Shown here: piece by piece, positions 10,874 through 21,959 of the stretch | Layout: each line of letters starts with the position of its first letter | Position numbering within the stretch: position 1 is the stretch's first letter | Assembly: GCA_963556495.2 (NCBI GenBank) | Contig: OY747704.1 | Span: 9,524,501-9,588,500 of the forward strand | DNA: 64,000 nt | Reading direction: 5' to 3' | DNA from: Valencia hispanica | Taxonomy: Eukaryota > Chordata > Actinopteri > Cyprinodontiformes > Valenciidae | Position numbers and translations under genes: made by a program | The notes under the pieces: model-generated | The model's database searches: none | Told to the model about the DNA's origin: nothing | What the model saw: only the letters and a program-made list of their open reading frames with translations

Positions 10874-11716
10874 TTATTGAGGTTTTGGATCAGTTTCCTT
10901 CTTTGTATCCGATATTTCTGACAGTATAACATCTATAGTTTCCTTTTCACCACAGTAATCCCATTTCCCTGTATTATGTTTCCCTATTATGAATGATTTA
11001 TTGTTTAATCCAGTGTGCCCAAATCTTAATCTAGATATAATCACCTCCTCTCTCCTACTCCTTCCAGTGCTTCTCATTTCTCCAACTCTCCTTTGAATTT
11101 TATATAACCATCTTCCCTTCCTCCTCCCATTGTTTTTGCCACCTTTTCTTCATTTCTCTCTTTATGATGCTCTTTATTTCTGACAGAAGCTGATATCTAA
11201 ATCAATATATTTATTGTAGCTTCTTTTGCAATTATTTCAGCTTTTTCATTTCATCTAACTCCATAATGAGCTGGAATCCATAAAAAATTCAGTTAAGTCC
11301 CATCATGTTTATTCTATAAAGTGTATGTTGAATCTCTAGTAGGATGTCTGGTCTGCTTTCTGAATGGCTGCACTGTAAACTAGCCAACGAAGAGCTTGAG
11401 TCTGAACAAATGACTGATTGTAATGTCTCATATCTTCTACCCATTGAACAGCTAACAGTATTGCGAGGATTTCTCCTGTGTATACTGATAGTCCATCATT
11501 GATCCTTTTCTTTACTATAACCTTAAACTCAGGAACTATAAATGCTATTCCAGTTTGATTAATTGTATTCTTTGATGCATCTGTATATATTTGCACATAA
11601 TTATAATACTGATCAATATAATCCTGCACTATACGGGAGTTTAATATGAATGCCTTATCCTTCCTAATAAAGTAAGATCTACTGATGATCTGGAAGTATC
11701 CATGGTGGTATAACAT
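10874..11716 (-). pseudogene. RNase H domain and C-terminal tail of I-type LINE copy B
   Basis: 11716-11336 contains QIYTDASKNTINQTGIAF and VYTGEILAILLAVQWV, which give the first Asp and the Glu of the D-E-D RNase H active site. RNase H removes RNA from the cDNA hybrid. 11077-10874 contains ISRLRFGHTGLNNKSFI followed by a cysteine pair (DYCGEKETIDVIL), the usual tail in this clade. The two are out of frame with one another. Confidence 0.78.
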
Positions 11717-11866
11717 GCAATAGTACTCTTTGACTAATGTTGAACTGATCCAGTTCTATTATTCTTTTATTCACCGTCCATCCAAAATTTTGTCTCCTTC
11801 CTTTCTCCCAGCAAGCTTTTAGAGTATCTTGTGTTGGAAGATCCTGTCCCTGACCCTGTAAATTTG

Positions 11867-12346
11867 TGTCATGTTTTAAAACGGGTTTTTAAAGGAGGAC
11901 CCAAATGCAGCAGAGTAAAGCACAAAAAATTATTTAATAGAATAAAATAATACAAGGAACGGGAACTTACAGAACTCAGGAGGGTACAAGCAGCAACAGA
12001 GAAAAATAGGAACCCGAACGGACAACAATGAGAAGGAGAGGTAACGGCAGGGGAAGAGCGACGACGAACCAGCGAGTTGTGACTGGGAGAGGACTGAATT
12101 TATACTGAGGAGGAGAGTGAAGAGTGAAGCAGAGAAGGAGCAGGACTAATTAAGGGAAGCGGTTGCAGCTGAGGGGGAGTGAGCAGGTGGAAGTGATTAG
12201 CTGGGACAGGAGGTAAAATGGCTGGGAGACAGAAGACTGGGAAACTAGAAGGTGCAGAAAACTAGTAGAAACAAAGAATAACTAAACATAATAGAACTAA
12301 ACAAGCAAAACCATCAACAAAACACAAACACTTGGGGATCGTGACA
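11867..12346 (-). mobile_element. Solo LTR of a Ty3/gypsy-like element
   Basis: A 480-bp sequence bounded by TGTCATG...GTGACA, flanked by perfect 5-bp duplications ATTTG (11862-11866 and 12347-12351), inside the copy B LINE. On the minus strand it starts TGTCACGATCCCC, has a TATA-like TATAAATTC around 12097, and ends with GGGTCCTCC and CATGACA. No internal region is present, so it is a recombination-derived solo LTR. Family assignment is tentative. Confidence 0.85.
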
Positions 12347-13559
12347 ATTTGCCCAATAATTAAGAGTTAACTGCTCTCTTCTAATTTCTAATGGCATTTC
12401 ACCCATCTCCACCTGTAATGCTGTTGTAGGTGTTGTTTTAAATGCTCCTGTACATAGTCTCAGTGCCTGATTTTGAATATAGTTTAGTTTTAAAAGAGTT
12501 GTATCTGCTGCTGAACTATATGCTACACATCCATAATGTAACACTGACCTAATCAACCCAGTGTATATAGCCTTCAAAGACTTCCTATGTGCACCCCAAT
12601 CACTCCCAATTGAGCATCTCATTATATTTAATACCTTTTTACATTTATCCACTGTACTTTGAATGTGTACACCCCATGTTATCCTTTCATCAAACCATAA
12701 TCCCAGAAATGTAAATTTACTTACCCTTTCTAACTCCTGACCATATAACTTAAGTTTGACTTCCTCACCAACTCTTTTCCTGGTAAAAAACATTGCTTTA
12801 GTCTTATCAACTGAAAATTTAAAACTTCATTTCTATGACCATTCTTCATCTTTTCCAATGGCTCCCTGTAGTTTCTTTACAATAAACTTTATATTTTTCC
12901 CTCTCTTCCACATTGCACCATCATCTGCAAAAAGCGAAAACCCCATCCCACCCTCTATGTCTTTAAACACATCATTTATCATTATAGAGAATAATAATGG
13001 GCTCACTATGCTCCCTTGTGGAGTTCCATTTTCCACAGAAAACCTCTCAGAATGAATCTAGCCAATTTTCACTTGTATTTGTCTTCCCATTAAAAAAATC
13101 CTTTATCCATCTGAACATCTGCCCACAGATACCCATTTTCCTAACTTTAATTAGTAAGCCTTCTCTCCACATCATATCATAGGCTTTTTCTATGTCAAAA
13201 AATACTACAACTACGCTCTCTCTGTTTATTTGTGCTTTCCTGACCTAATGTTCTAAACACAATACCGGATCCATTGTATTTCTCCCTCTTCCAAAACCAC
13301 TCGTATATTTAGATAGTTACCCCTTATTTTCTATATAATACATTCATCTTTCATTTATCATTCCCTCCATTATTTTACAGATATTAGATGTTAATGCTAT
13401 TGGTCTATAATTTCCTGGATTTGTATCATCCTTTCCTGGTTTACGTATAAGTACCACCACTGCCTCCTTCCAGCTTTGTGGCAGTTTCCCACCCTCCCAA
13501 ACTCTGTTATATAAATCTAACAAAATGCCTTTAGCTGATTCACTAAGATGATTTAACAT
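12314..13559 (-). pseudogene. Reverse transcriptase region of I-type LINE copy B
   Basis: 13559-13344: fingers (AVVVLIRKPGKDDTNPGNYR). 13036-12833: palm with NGTPQGSIVSPLLFS and the intact catalytic LFADDGA. 12793-12347: thumb (FTFLGLWFDERITWGVHI), with the frame then running into the solo LTR at 12346. Copy A lacks the FADD stretch that is present here. Frames are discontinuous. Confidence 0.82.
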
Positions 13560-13583
13560 GATATAACAAACCTGGTCTTTTCA

Positions 13584-13873
13584 TTGGGGCGACTGTGGCT
13601 CAGGAGTGAGGAGTTCGTCTTGTTGCCGGTTCGATTCCCCGCTCTGTCTGTCTCAGTCGTTGTGTCCTTGGGAAAGACACTTCACCCTTCTGCCTACTGG
13701 TGGTGGTCAGAGGGCCCGGTGGCGCCAGTGTCTGGCAGCCTCGCTTCTGTCAGTGTGCCCCAGGGCAGCTGAGGCTACAATGCTTGCCATCACCAGTGTG
13801 TGAATGACTGAATGTAGCTTTGGGGTCATCAAAGACGAAACAAAGCACTATACAAGTACAGGCCATTTACCAT
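13584..13873 (+). mobile_element. tRNA-derived SINE
   Basis: Plus-strand SINE inserted in the copy B RT linker. It has an A box (TGGCTCAGGAG, about 13596) and a perfect B box (GGTTCGATTCC, 13628-13638) of an RNA polymerase III promoter. Its 3' end, TACAGGCCATTTACCA, is shared by many fish SINEs. A short T-rich duplication (TTTTC type) flanks it. The tRNA-like part is degenerate, so it is not a tRNA gene. Confidence 0.8.
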
Positions 13874-14034
13874 TTTCCCGGTGCTGACAATTTGGATTTC
13901 TGAAGAGCTCGATTTAGTTCTGTCTTTGTAAAAGGAATATTTAATAAATCATCTGTTTCTTCTACCTGTTTCAGTAAATCTCTATTTTCTGATTGTATTT
14001 TCTCTTCCCCTTCTCCCTTCTTCACTAACATTGC

Positions 14035-14348
14035 CTAAACTATGAATTTTAACAAAGTTTTTGCCAACATATTCACCTTCTCTTCATCTTTTACTGCTAT
14101 TATCTCTCCATTATTTAAGATTGGATATCCATATTCCCTTTTTATAGCATTCATCCTCTTAATCATTGACCAAACTTTATGTATTTTTGTCTCCCTCCCC
14201 ACTGAATTACAAAAGCCCCTCCAAAAGTCCCTTTGCATTTTTTAAGGGTGCTTCTTACCTTAGCCTGTAATCTTTTATATTCCATAAAATTCTGAAAACT
14301 GTGATTTGCTTTAAAAATTTTAAAAGCTTTATTTCGATACTTAATCAC
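14035..14348 (-). pseudogene. Endonuclease-RT linker of I-type LINE copy B
   Basis: Two overlapping minus-strand frames (14348-14163, 14238-14035) carry YRNKAFKIFKANHSFQNFMEY, then RDFWRGFCNSVGRETKIHKVW and NGEIIAVKDEEKVNMLAKTL. These match the linker of copy A and are shifted relative to one another. Confidence 0.65.
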
Positions 14349-14394
14349 TTTGTCACATTCCTTTGTCCACCAAGGTACGATCTTCTTTTTTCTT

Positions 14395-15175
14395 TTACCT
14401 TCTTTTCTTCTTTACCGCCTGGTTTGCTGCTTCTAAAACTGCGTTACAAACAGAAGAATTTAAATCATCAACATCAACATTCATGTCAATCTTTTGCATT
14501 TCCTGGTCACAGACTAATCTAAATTTTTCCCAATCTGGAGTATTAAAATACCACTTCTGCACTCCCCCTATATCATATTCCTCTACATTCAGCTCTATCT
14601 CAGTCATGATAGGATAATGGTCACTACCTATAGTCGTTTCTTTTATTACCTGCCATGAACAAATACCTGCTTGTGAATCTGATACTAATGTGAGATCAAT
14701 TGCTGATTCTGCTCCTGTTCTAACATTTACTCTTGTACCACTACAATCATTCAAACACACATATTTTTTTATTTCTATCAATTCCTCAATCACTGCTCCA
14801 TTCCGATCATTAGAATTACCCCATAATGTACTGTATGCGTTAAAGTCCCCACACCAAATTACTTTTCCCTCTAAATGTATGTTAAGTTCCTCTACTGATA
14901 ACAGTTTGTTACTTGGGTTGTAAAAATGTACCACTCTTATGCTACCATTTTTTGACCATATTTCAAATATAATGTATTCTGACTGTGTTCCTATAGCTGC
15001 AACTCTATATTGCGTTTCTTGCTTTACAAATGTCATACACCCTCCACCATTTCCTTCCTTTCTTTCTCTTTCTATCTCCTTCCTTTCTATCTCTACTCTC
15101 TTCTTTTTGCATTTGTTGATAAATCCTTTAAACTCTTGCCCATTTGCTATTAAACTTTTAGCGTTTCACTGTAAG
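14395..15175 (-). pseudogene. Endonuclease domain of I-type LINE copy B
   Basis: 15036-14395 is open for 213 codons with VIWCGDFNAYSTLWGNSN, SAIDLTLVSDSQAG and TIGSDHYPIMTEIELN (EEP catalytic motifs). Upstream, to about 15175, the minus strand encodes LQWNAKSLIANGQEFKGFI, the domain start that copy A has lost; a lysine/arginine-rich stretch links the two. Confidence 0.82.
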
Positions 15176-15198
15176 ATAATTATACTGTCCTCTCTCCT

Positions 15199-15231
15199 AA
15201 TAACAATAATAATAATAATAATAATAATTCT
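15199..15231. repeat. AAT trinucleotide microsatellite
   Basis: About ten tandem AAT/ATA units between the 5' end of I-type copy B and the next LINE fragment. Confidence 0.85.
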
Positions 15232-15232
15232 T

Positions 15233-15860
15233 GTTCATAGGAAAACGCTATTTAACTGCACCAAAAGAGAATATAATATTTGTAAAGCTCTTGTTAAACT
15301 GATTCAAAACACAGTGAGCTATTCTAAAGTTTCTCCAACCTTCCCTAAACTATGAATATTGGACTACCCGCTGTCTGAAGTTGCTAAAAGTTGCAACTCC
15401 AGATTTTTTAAAGCTACTCTAAAATCCAAATTATTCTATGAATATAATAGAGACCTGGTATCTGAGGCGTTAGCACAAGCGTTTTCAAGGTATAATAAAT
15501 TGCCAGTCTCACCAAAAGTGAAAGAGACACATTTCAAAATTCTTAATAGGACTTATCCAGTAGCTGTTACCTTACATAAACAATTCAAATTTGAATTGAT
15601 GCCATGTGCCTCCTGTAATTCCTCTGATGAACACCTTGATCACCTATTTTTTGACTGCCCTGTTTCTAATAGGTTTTGGTTGGTTACTAAGGGGTGTCGG
15701 AATCTAAAAATTCATAATCTTCCAACTTTAACTGTTAACCATGTTCTGGACCAACCAATGTTGCTGATTTGCCATCTAATGTATCTGATATTGTGAAGGT
15801 CATTTTTCTTATGGGAAAATACCACATCCATAGCTGTAAATGGAGAAGCTCAGTCCCTTG
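15233..15860 (+). pseudogene. L1/Tx1-type ORF2 C-terminal fragment
   Basis: The plus-strand open stretch 15359-15796 encodes PVSPKVKETHFKILNRTYPV followed by CASCNSSDEHLDHLFFDC, a C-x2-C-x8-H-x4-C knuckle as at the end of L1/Tx1 ORF2. It is a different lineage from the knuckle at 2328-2381 and in opposite orientation. No RT remains, consistent with a 5'-truncated insertion. Confidence 0.65.
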
Positions 15861-15877
15861 TTTTAAAATTTTTTCAT

Positions 15878-16150
15878 TGCAGTTGGTAGCACTGTTGCTT
15901 GCAGCAAGAAGGCCTTGGTACGAATCCCAGCCAGGGGTCTTTCTGCATGGAGTTTGCATGTTCTCCCTGTGCGTGCATGGGTTCTCTCCGGGTACTCTGG
16001 CTTCCTCCCACAGTCCAAAAATCTGACGGTTAGGTGAATTGGTCTTTCTAAATTGCCCTTAGGTATGATTGTGTGCATGCATGGTTGTTTGTCTTGTATG
16101 TCTCTAAGTTGCCCTGCAATGGACTGGCGACCTGTCCAGGGTGGACCTCA
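15878..16150 (+). mobile_element. tRNA-related SINE-like repeat
   Basis: Starts with an A-box-like GTTGGTAGCACTG, then a B-box-like GGTACGAATCC (15917-15927). The body contains GGAGTTTGCATGTTCTCCC and TGGCGACCTGTCCAGGGT, a very common fish interspersed repeat. I recognise it from general experience and cannot assign a family name. Confidence 0.6.
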
Positions 16151-16179
16151 AAATGAAATTAAATGAAATGAAGACCTCA

Positions 16180-18086
16180 AAAAACAGAGGAGAAATTGCA
16201 GAGTGGCAGAGAAAAAATGGAGGAAAAATAAAATAACAATAAACAATCAAATATACACAGAATTACTCAAAGCATACGATAACACAGTAAGAAATTCAAG
16301 GAATGCATACTTTTCCAAAATCATTACAAATCATAAAAATAATCTTGAAATTCTTTTTTCCACCAGTAACAAAAACTGTAACCCTGCTTCTAATGCATTT
16401 CAGAAAACCCCCTTACCTCCTCTGTGAGGAGTTCGCAGACCACTTCAGAGGGAAGGTAGACACGATCAGATGTAATATTTTATCTTCTCAAAGTTTTCTC
16501 CTCAGTGAGGCCCACCACATGTCTTTTGGACCCAATTCCCACTTCATTATTAAGCCATTTTATGGATCTTTTAGAGATGAGATTTTAACCTTGATGAATT
16601 GCTCCCTTCAGACTAGGGTCTTTCCTGTTGCCTTTAAAGGGGCGGTGGTGAGACCCTTTCTAAACAAGAGCAACTTAGATTTTAACGATTTTCACAACTT
16701 TCGACCAGTACCTAACTTAAAATTTTTAAGCAGAATTAGAAAAGCTTGTTTTAATTCAACTTAACGATTTTATTGATGTTCATAATGTCCTAGAGAAATT
16801 TCAGTCTGGTTTTAGGGTGAACCACAGCAATGAAACGGCCCTTTTGAAGATTTTAAATGATTTCTGCTGATACACAGAGCATGACAGTGTTGGTTCCACT
16901 GGATCTAAGTGCTGCCTTTGATACGGTGTATCATACTATTCTTATAACCAGTTTATAACAGATTGGCCTCTCTGGTGCTGTTCACAAATTGTTCACTTGC
17001 TATCTCACAGACAGGACTTGGTCCACAAGATTACACAATGGTGTGCCCCAGGGTTCAATTTTAGACCCAGTGCTTTTATACCTTTATATGCTCCCTCTTG
17101 GCAGTGCCATCAGAAGACATGGAGTTAACTTTTACAGTTGTGCTGATGATACACAGTTGTACATCTCCGTGTCTCCCGATGACACACGGCCAATGGATGC
17201 ACTTTTTAACTGCATTTTGGCATCAAATCCTCAATGACAGAAAACTTTCTCCAGGTCAACCAGGACAAGGCTCTTTTAATGGTTTTTAAGTGTCTTAATG
17301 GTCTTGGGCCTACTTATCATTCAGAACTGCTTTTACCATATGAACCTTTGCGGTCTCTGCGCTCCTCTGGCAGCCGTCTCCTTGTCATCCTTAAGTCAGG
17401 ACACACTCACGGTGAGACGTTTTTCCAGTACTATGGCCCTCACCTCTGGAACAGGCTGCTGGAAGACCTCAGGGCTGCAGAGAACGTTCATGTTTTTAAG
17501 AGCAGGCTCAAGACTCAACCTTTTAGCCTAGCTTTTAACTAATTATTATTCATTATAGTCTAACTTAACTTTAATTAATCTGCATGTTTTACTTGCTTAT
17601 ATTTTAACAGTGTTTTACTGCTTAGTCTTATCATATATATCCACTGTTTATTTTTATATTTTAATCTTCCTTCCAGTGTTTCCTCTGTGGGAGGCCTCTG
17701 CCTTGGGAGCGGTGGTTGGCTGTGGCTGCCTGGGTGCTCTCCAGGTAGTGCTTGGGTGGAGGTGGGGTCTCGGCCTTGCCTCCTCTGGGCGCTCTGTGTC
17801 AGTGCCTTGGTTGCTGCTGTTGATGTGCTGCTGCCAGTGCAAATGGATCTTTTGATGGCATTTCCTTACTTTACCTGACTCACCTGTACTCGGCCCAATG
17901 TCTTTTTTTGTTGTTGCTCTTGAGTGTGTGTGCGCAGGGGGGAAGGGGATATAATTGTGATCATGCTTTTAAATCTGTGGGGGAGGGATGGGAATGTGGT
18001 TTATGTGATGTCATTTTAATCTGTAAAGTATTTTGAGTTGTAATGTTTGTATGAAAAGAGCTTTATAAATAAAAGTTTGATTGATT
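16180..18086 (+). mobile_element. L2/Maui-type LINE, 5'-truncated
   Basis: A plus-strand degenerate LINE with RT and C-terminal coding remnants and a 3' end that finishes AAAAGTTTGATTGATTGA (about 18069-18086), the TTGA-repeat tail typical of fish L2. 17543-18068 is 3' UTR without coding capacity. Confidence 0.8.
16203..17542 (+). pseudogene. RT and C-terminal remnants of the L2/Maui-type LINE
   Basis: Pieces in three frames. 16203-16427: linker (KKWRKNKITINNQIYTELL). 16303-16764: CEEFADHFRGKVDTIR and FPVAFKGAVVRPFLNK (fingers). 16989-17237: NGVPQGSILDPVL and SCADDTQLYISVSP (palm, ADD catalytic motif). 17234-17542: KCLNGLGPTYHSELLLPY and RLLEDLRAAENVHVFKSRLK (thumb and C-terminus). These match the L2 pattern. 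Multiple stops and frameshifts. Confidence 0.82.
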
Positions 18087-18387
18087 GACTTCAGCCAGCA
18101 AGGTATCCCACAACGCGTTGCGCCACCAGCAGCAGTAAATAGAGAAGGTGAGTGCTAAAATTGAGGGATTGCTGAAGGATTGTTGTGGCTGGAAAGTCTG
18201 CATCAACGGGGCCCAACCTCACGCAAATGACTGACGCAATCTGCTGGGATTCCTTAAATAGGAAACTTTTTAACTGATTGGAATGTTTGAATAAATGTAT
18301 TGAAATGACTTCTTGTTAAGTGCCTTGAGATGACATCTGTTGTGAATTGGCGCTATATAAATAAACTGAATTGAATTGAATTAAAAT
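18087..18387 (+). repeat. LINE/SINE 3'-tail repeat (copy 1)
   Basis: Ends with GCCTTGAGATGACATCTG and GGCGCTATATAAATAAACTG followed by GAATT repeats. The same repeat lies inverted at 33463-33760. Such tails are widespread in fish and usually derive from L2-type 3' UTRs; here there is no coding part. Confidence 0.65.
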
Positions 18388-19767
18388 ATATCGCTTTTAT
18401 ACCACTATTAACTCATTACAAACAGCAATTTTAATATGCTTTAGGTGAGAAATTAGACATCATAACTTCATAAATACAGTCAGTTCATTTAGAATGTACC
18501 TACTTTGAAATGTGCGCCAATGTTTTATACCAACCACCCCCCACCTTCCGCCTCATGATGCTTAATCGACATAATCAACTTTAATTTAATGCATGTGTAA
18601 AAGAAATGCACAGAAATCAATTATTTTTCTAAAATAGTTAAACAGATTCAACATCTTTCTTCAACAGAATTTCAGACTGCACTAGAAAGAACGATAAGAA
18701 TAATAAGAAAGAAAAGTATGTATTTCTGCCCCCCTTTCCCTGTTCATGCCCTACCTGGCCCCCAGGCAGAAGTTTGCTAGAGTGCAAAGTTAGGCTACTA
18801 GCTATCAGCTACATAGAAAAGGATCCTGGTGTTATTTGTCTCTTAGAAACAACTCATAACTTCCCTTCAACTCATTCATGTCACCTAAAAGGTAAACCTG
18901 TTTCTCCATCAGATGTTCAGCTCTGATGATTCAGTAAGGACATCTCCTGGTTTCATCTTCATGTTTCCCTCTCAACTGATATCCAAACCGATATCATGAC
19001 CAGCAGCTTTTACAGCTGTGTCTCCAGAAAACATCAGCTTATACTATAAAGTCATATTAAATCATTTCTAACAACAGGTTATCAAGCTTAAACGTGCTGC
19101 TATTGTTTAGCGCTGGTTTCTTCTTTCTGCACAGTGGGCGACAAACAAGAGACAGAACTTGCGACAGAAAAGCTGATCAGCTGATCATGATTTAAGAAGC
19201 AACCAGGAACCAGGGGGTTTAAGGTCTATGGCAACAACTTGAACATATCACACACAGTTACAGTTTTCTTTACTTTTCTTTTTTCAGAATAGAGGATCAA
19301 ATTAATGTATTGCTTGAACTCATTGAGGAATGCAGTAAAACATGGTTTTCTACCTGTAAATTTACTTTTATGAATATTAAATTTAGCGATTATAAGGAGA
19401 TGCTGGTTTGAAGAGCATGTGCATTGTGATCGATTGTGAGCAAGGGACTGAACTTCGACTTAATGGCTGTAAGTAACCCAACGTAACATAAATATAATTA
19501 AGTTAAAATGTTTTCCAAGACATGTAATAATGTCTACATAAGCATTAAGTTATTTTTAAACGTTTATCTTGCAATGCGTGGTACATTTTTGTGGTAATTA
19601 CACTCGGTAATTATGCTAACGTAGCTAGTATGTTAGTCTGTCCCAGTGCACATGTTTAGCACTAGATCAAATAAAATAAGAATGTGCTCAGCGTTTGTAT
19701 AATGAGAACTCATAAAAACTTTTTTTCATATTGAAAATGTGTGCTTGTGTGTGTTTGACCTGCACAG
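18388..19767. other. Unassigned DNA upstream of the zinc-finger gene candidate
   Basis: No ORF or element recognised. It is less repetitive than its surroundings. A GTAAGT donor-like site at 19469 follows a short region that could be a 5' UTR exon. A CAG acceptor-like site ends at 19767, just before the inferred second exon. Promoter elements cannot be assigned with confidence. Confidence 0.4.
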
Positions 19768-19863
19768 ATGCATCAGACAATACTGAGGAGAGGGCAGGAT
19801 CCCCTTCAGTCTTTAGAGCGATGCAGTGAGTGTTGCAGCAACATTCACTGCACATTTTGAAAC

Positions 19864-19978
19864 ATGGCTTATGCAGATTTTTACAAGGTCAAGGCCCATG
19901 TACAAAATCATGTGAGGATGGCTGTAAAACATGAAGGTATGTATGCATAAGTTTCTTAAGTCATTTACCTACTGTTCC

Positions 19979-20060
<82 letters not shown>

Positions 20061-21615
20061 CGCGCATCCATCCCCCATCAAATGTTTAGAACTGTATGGA
20101 CCCTTCTGTTGTTTGCACGTCTTGGCCTATCATTCATTCACAAACTTTCAATGAAAGTATACATTCGCTGTATATTTTATAATTATAGAATATATAACTA
20201 AATATTCATATTGGCAAAATGTATACATACTTTTTGCCAATATGAATATTTAGTCATTTATTTTATGTCAGTTTTTCTTTTTTTTTTTATTGGCAATAAA
20301 TAACATATAATGCAAGGCATGTACTTTTCACAAAGTACTTGGGCTGGTATTGGGTGAAGTCTGTTGTGCTACTTTGCATGAAGCATCATTGTACACAAGA
20401 CAGTTTATCAAATTTGTTCTTTTTTTTATTTTAGATTTTGTCATCATGAAATGCATCCTGGGCTGTTGGGAAACAGCGCATTATCATTGCTGTTATTGTC
20501 CGTCAACGATTCTCCGGAGAATGGCATTCATGAGACATCTTGCTATATGTAAGGACAAATTATCGTCACCTTCCCCACCAGCACAGACGGCACCTCCTCC
20601 TCCACCACAGCCAGGACCGTCGTTATTATCATCATCATCAGGACGATTAAAGGTCCGCCAGCAGGCGAAAGTGACATGCAGCCACTGCGGCTTTAACTTA
20701 AAATGTATTTCCATGTGCTTTGACTCTTGTACCCAGATGTCGAGTCTCTGGAATGGTTGCAGTGCAAAGCAGAAAGATTGTGCTGGAAGATGTATGAATC
20801 TTAAAAAAGTCATTCATCTGTGGATGCACAGATGTGGAAGGCAGGCCAAGGTACCACACCATTTTTCTTGTCAATAAAACCTGTTTAGTGTCACATAAAA
20901 ATAAAATAAATAAAGAACAGCAATATCCTGCACTTACGAAAATACTCATGAATGTTTAAACACAATGCCAGCTTCAGAGCGTGAGACAGCAAATCTTAGC
21001 TGTTCTCACAAGTCATGTGAAAAAGTTATCTTTCTGCTGTCTAAAATCATGTCCTGTAACTGGTGGCAGTCGTTTTTGTTTTCTCCAATCTGCAGGATCG
21101 TAGATGTTGTGGAGATAGGTGGGATCTTAGCGGTGTTTTCAAGAGATCAGATAAAGGGCTGAACCCCTCAACATCTGTCAGTCTAAAGCAACATTTAAAG
21201 CTGTGGACACTGAATTTCAGTGACCAGCGAGTAGGTAAAAATGTCATCAGTCACATGTATGTGTGTTATGTATGGCATAATAGATGGATTGATTGATTTT
21301 TAGGGTGATAGAGGAGGTCACTGGTGTTGGAGCCAAGATAAGGAGAGGGGAGATAAGGCTGCTGGACTATGTCTTTGACATGATGCTCCCTGAGGTAAGA
21401 TGGTCACTAGCTTGCTTGGGAAATGGGAGGAGATTATAAGGCAATTGTGGTCTATATTTCATTCCTCTGGAATGTATAAAAGGTGCATTCTGTAAAGCAC
21501 AAGGTATGAACGAGTCATTTAATTGTTTTTTCAGATCCTGATAAGCATCCTGGAGGAGGGAGGAGTGACACGTCTCACAGCTGAGCTGATGATGGCCAGA
21601 GGCAATCCTTTTTAG
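19864..21615 (+). CDS. Spliced gene candidate: cysteine-rich C2HC zinc-finger protein
   Basis: Five exons inferred from splice signals with matching phase: 19864-19936, 20435-20850, 21096-21256, 21304-21394, 21535-21615 (822 nt, 273 codons plus TAG). Donors: GTATGT, GTACCA, GTATGT, GTAAGA; acceptors: TTTTAG, CTGCAG, TTTTAG, TTTCAG. The start ATG is followed by MAYADFYKVKAHV. Residues about 43-63 form C-x2-C-x12-H-x3-C (HCCYCPSTILRR then MRHLAIC). A proline/serine-rich linker follows, then VTCSHCGFNLKC and more cysteines. The C-terminus (LLDYVFDMMLPE, ISILEEGG) is helical. AATAAA lies about 70 nt after the stop. Caveats: intron 3 is only 47 nt, short for a vertebrate; first and last exons are unsupported by transcripts; similar zinc-finger proteins are multicopy in fish, so it may be a duplicate or mobile-associated gene. 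Function unknown; nucleic-acid or protein binding is inferred. Confidence 0.55.
19985..20066. repeat. TG microsatellite ending in a CG tract
   Basis: About 33 TG units, one interrupted by GGG, followed by GCGCGCGCGCGCG, in intron 1 of the zinc-finger candidate. Alternating purine-pyrimidine of this kind can adopt Z-DNA. Confidence 0.9.
20198..20253. repeat. 22-bp perfect inverted repeat in intron 1
   Basis: Arms 20198-20219 and 20232-20253 are exact reverse complements (CTAAATATTCATATTGGC...), separated by a 12-nt loop that is itself largely palindromic (TGTATACATA core). Confidence 0.85.
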
Positions 21616-21683
21616 TTCATAACCTCCAGACTCCTTTTGTTGTTGTTTTTTTGTTCAGTTTCAATGATAAAGTAATTGAGAAT

Positions 21684-21689
21684 AATAAA
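21684..21689 (+). terminator. Polyadenylation signal AATAAA
   Basis: Canonical AATAAA about 70 nt after the inferred stop of the zinc-finger candidate, followed by GT-rich sequence. Supports a real 3' end on the plus strand. Confidence 0.6.
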
Positions 21690-21958
21690 GTGTACTGCAA
21701 ACATAACAGTCAAGTTCTCATTGCTTTTAGTGTGATGGTGTTGTGAAAACTTGATTAATTCCTGAAGAAAATTGCAATGTTTTAAGGGTGGGGTTTTTTG
21801 TGGCTAGTTTTTTTTTTTTAAGGAAAAATCATGATTGACAGTTGATTAGTTGTTCCAGAAGAAGACTTATGCCTTAATACTGTTTCCTCACTGTTTTGTG
21901 TTGGAGGATGTGAAGAATCATTCATTGTTTTCACAGCTATTATAGCATTCTATTTTGG
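21690..21958. other. Intergenic DNA, nothing recognised
   Basis: AT-rich sequence with T-runs (about 21808-21820). No ORF, repeat family or RNA gene seen. Confidence 0.4.
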
Positions 21959-21959
21959 A

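Larger units (their letters stand above)
10640..15190 (-). mobile_element. I/Nimb-type LINE, copy B, with later insertions
   Basis: Minus-strand copy running endonuclease (15175-14395), linker (14348-14035), RT (13559-12314), RNase H and tail (11716-10874). Its 3' end has a GAA-repeat tail (TTCTTCTTCTTC on plus, about 10650) and a GCGGTTGGCAAACAACAAAC-type 3' UTR. It is interrupted by a solo LTR (11867-12346) and a SINE (about 13584-13873). Many frameshifts make it inactive. RNase H after RT supports the I/Nimb clade. Confidence 0.8.

Noticed and set aside
13596..13640. tRNA gene from A and B boxes
   Set aside because: No cloverleaf or anticodon stem; it is the head of a SINE.
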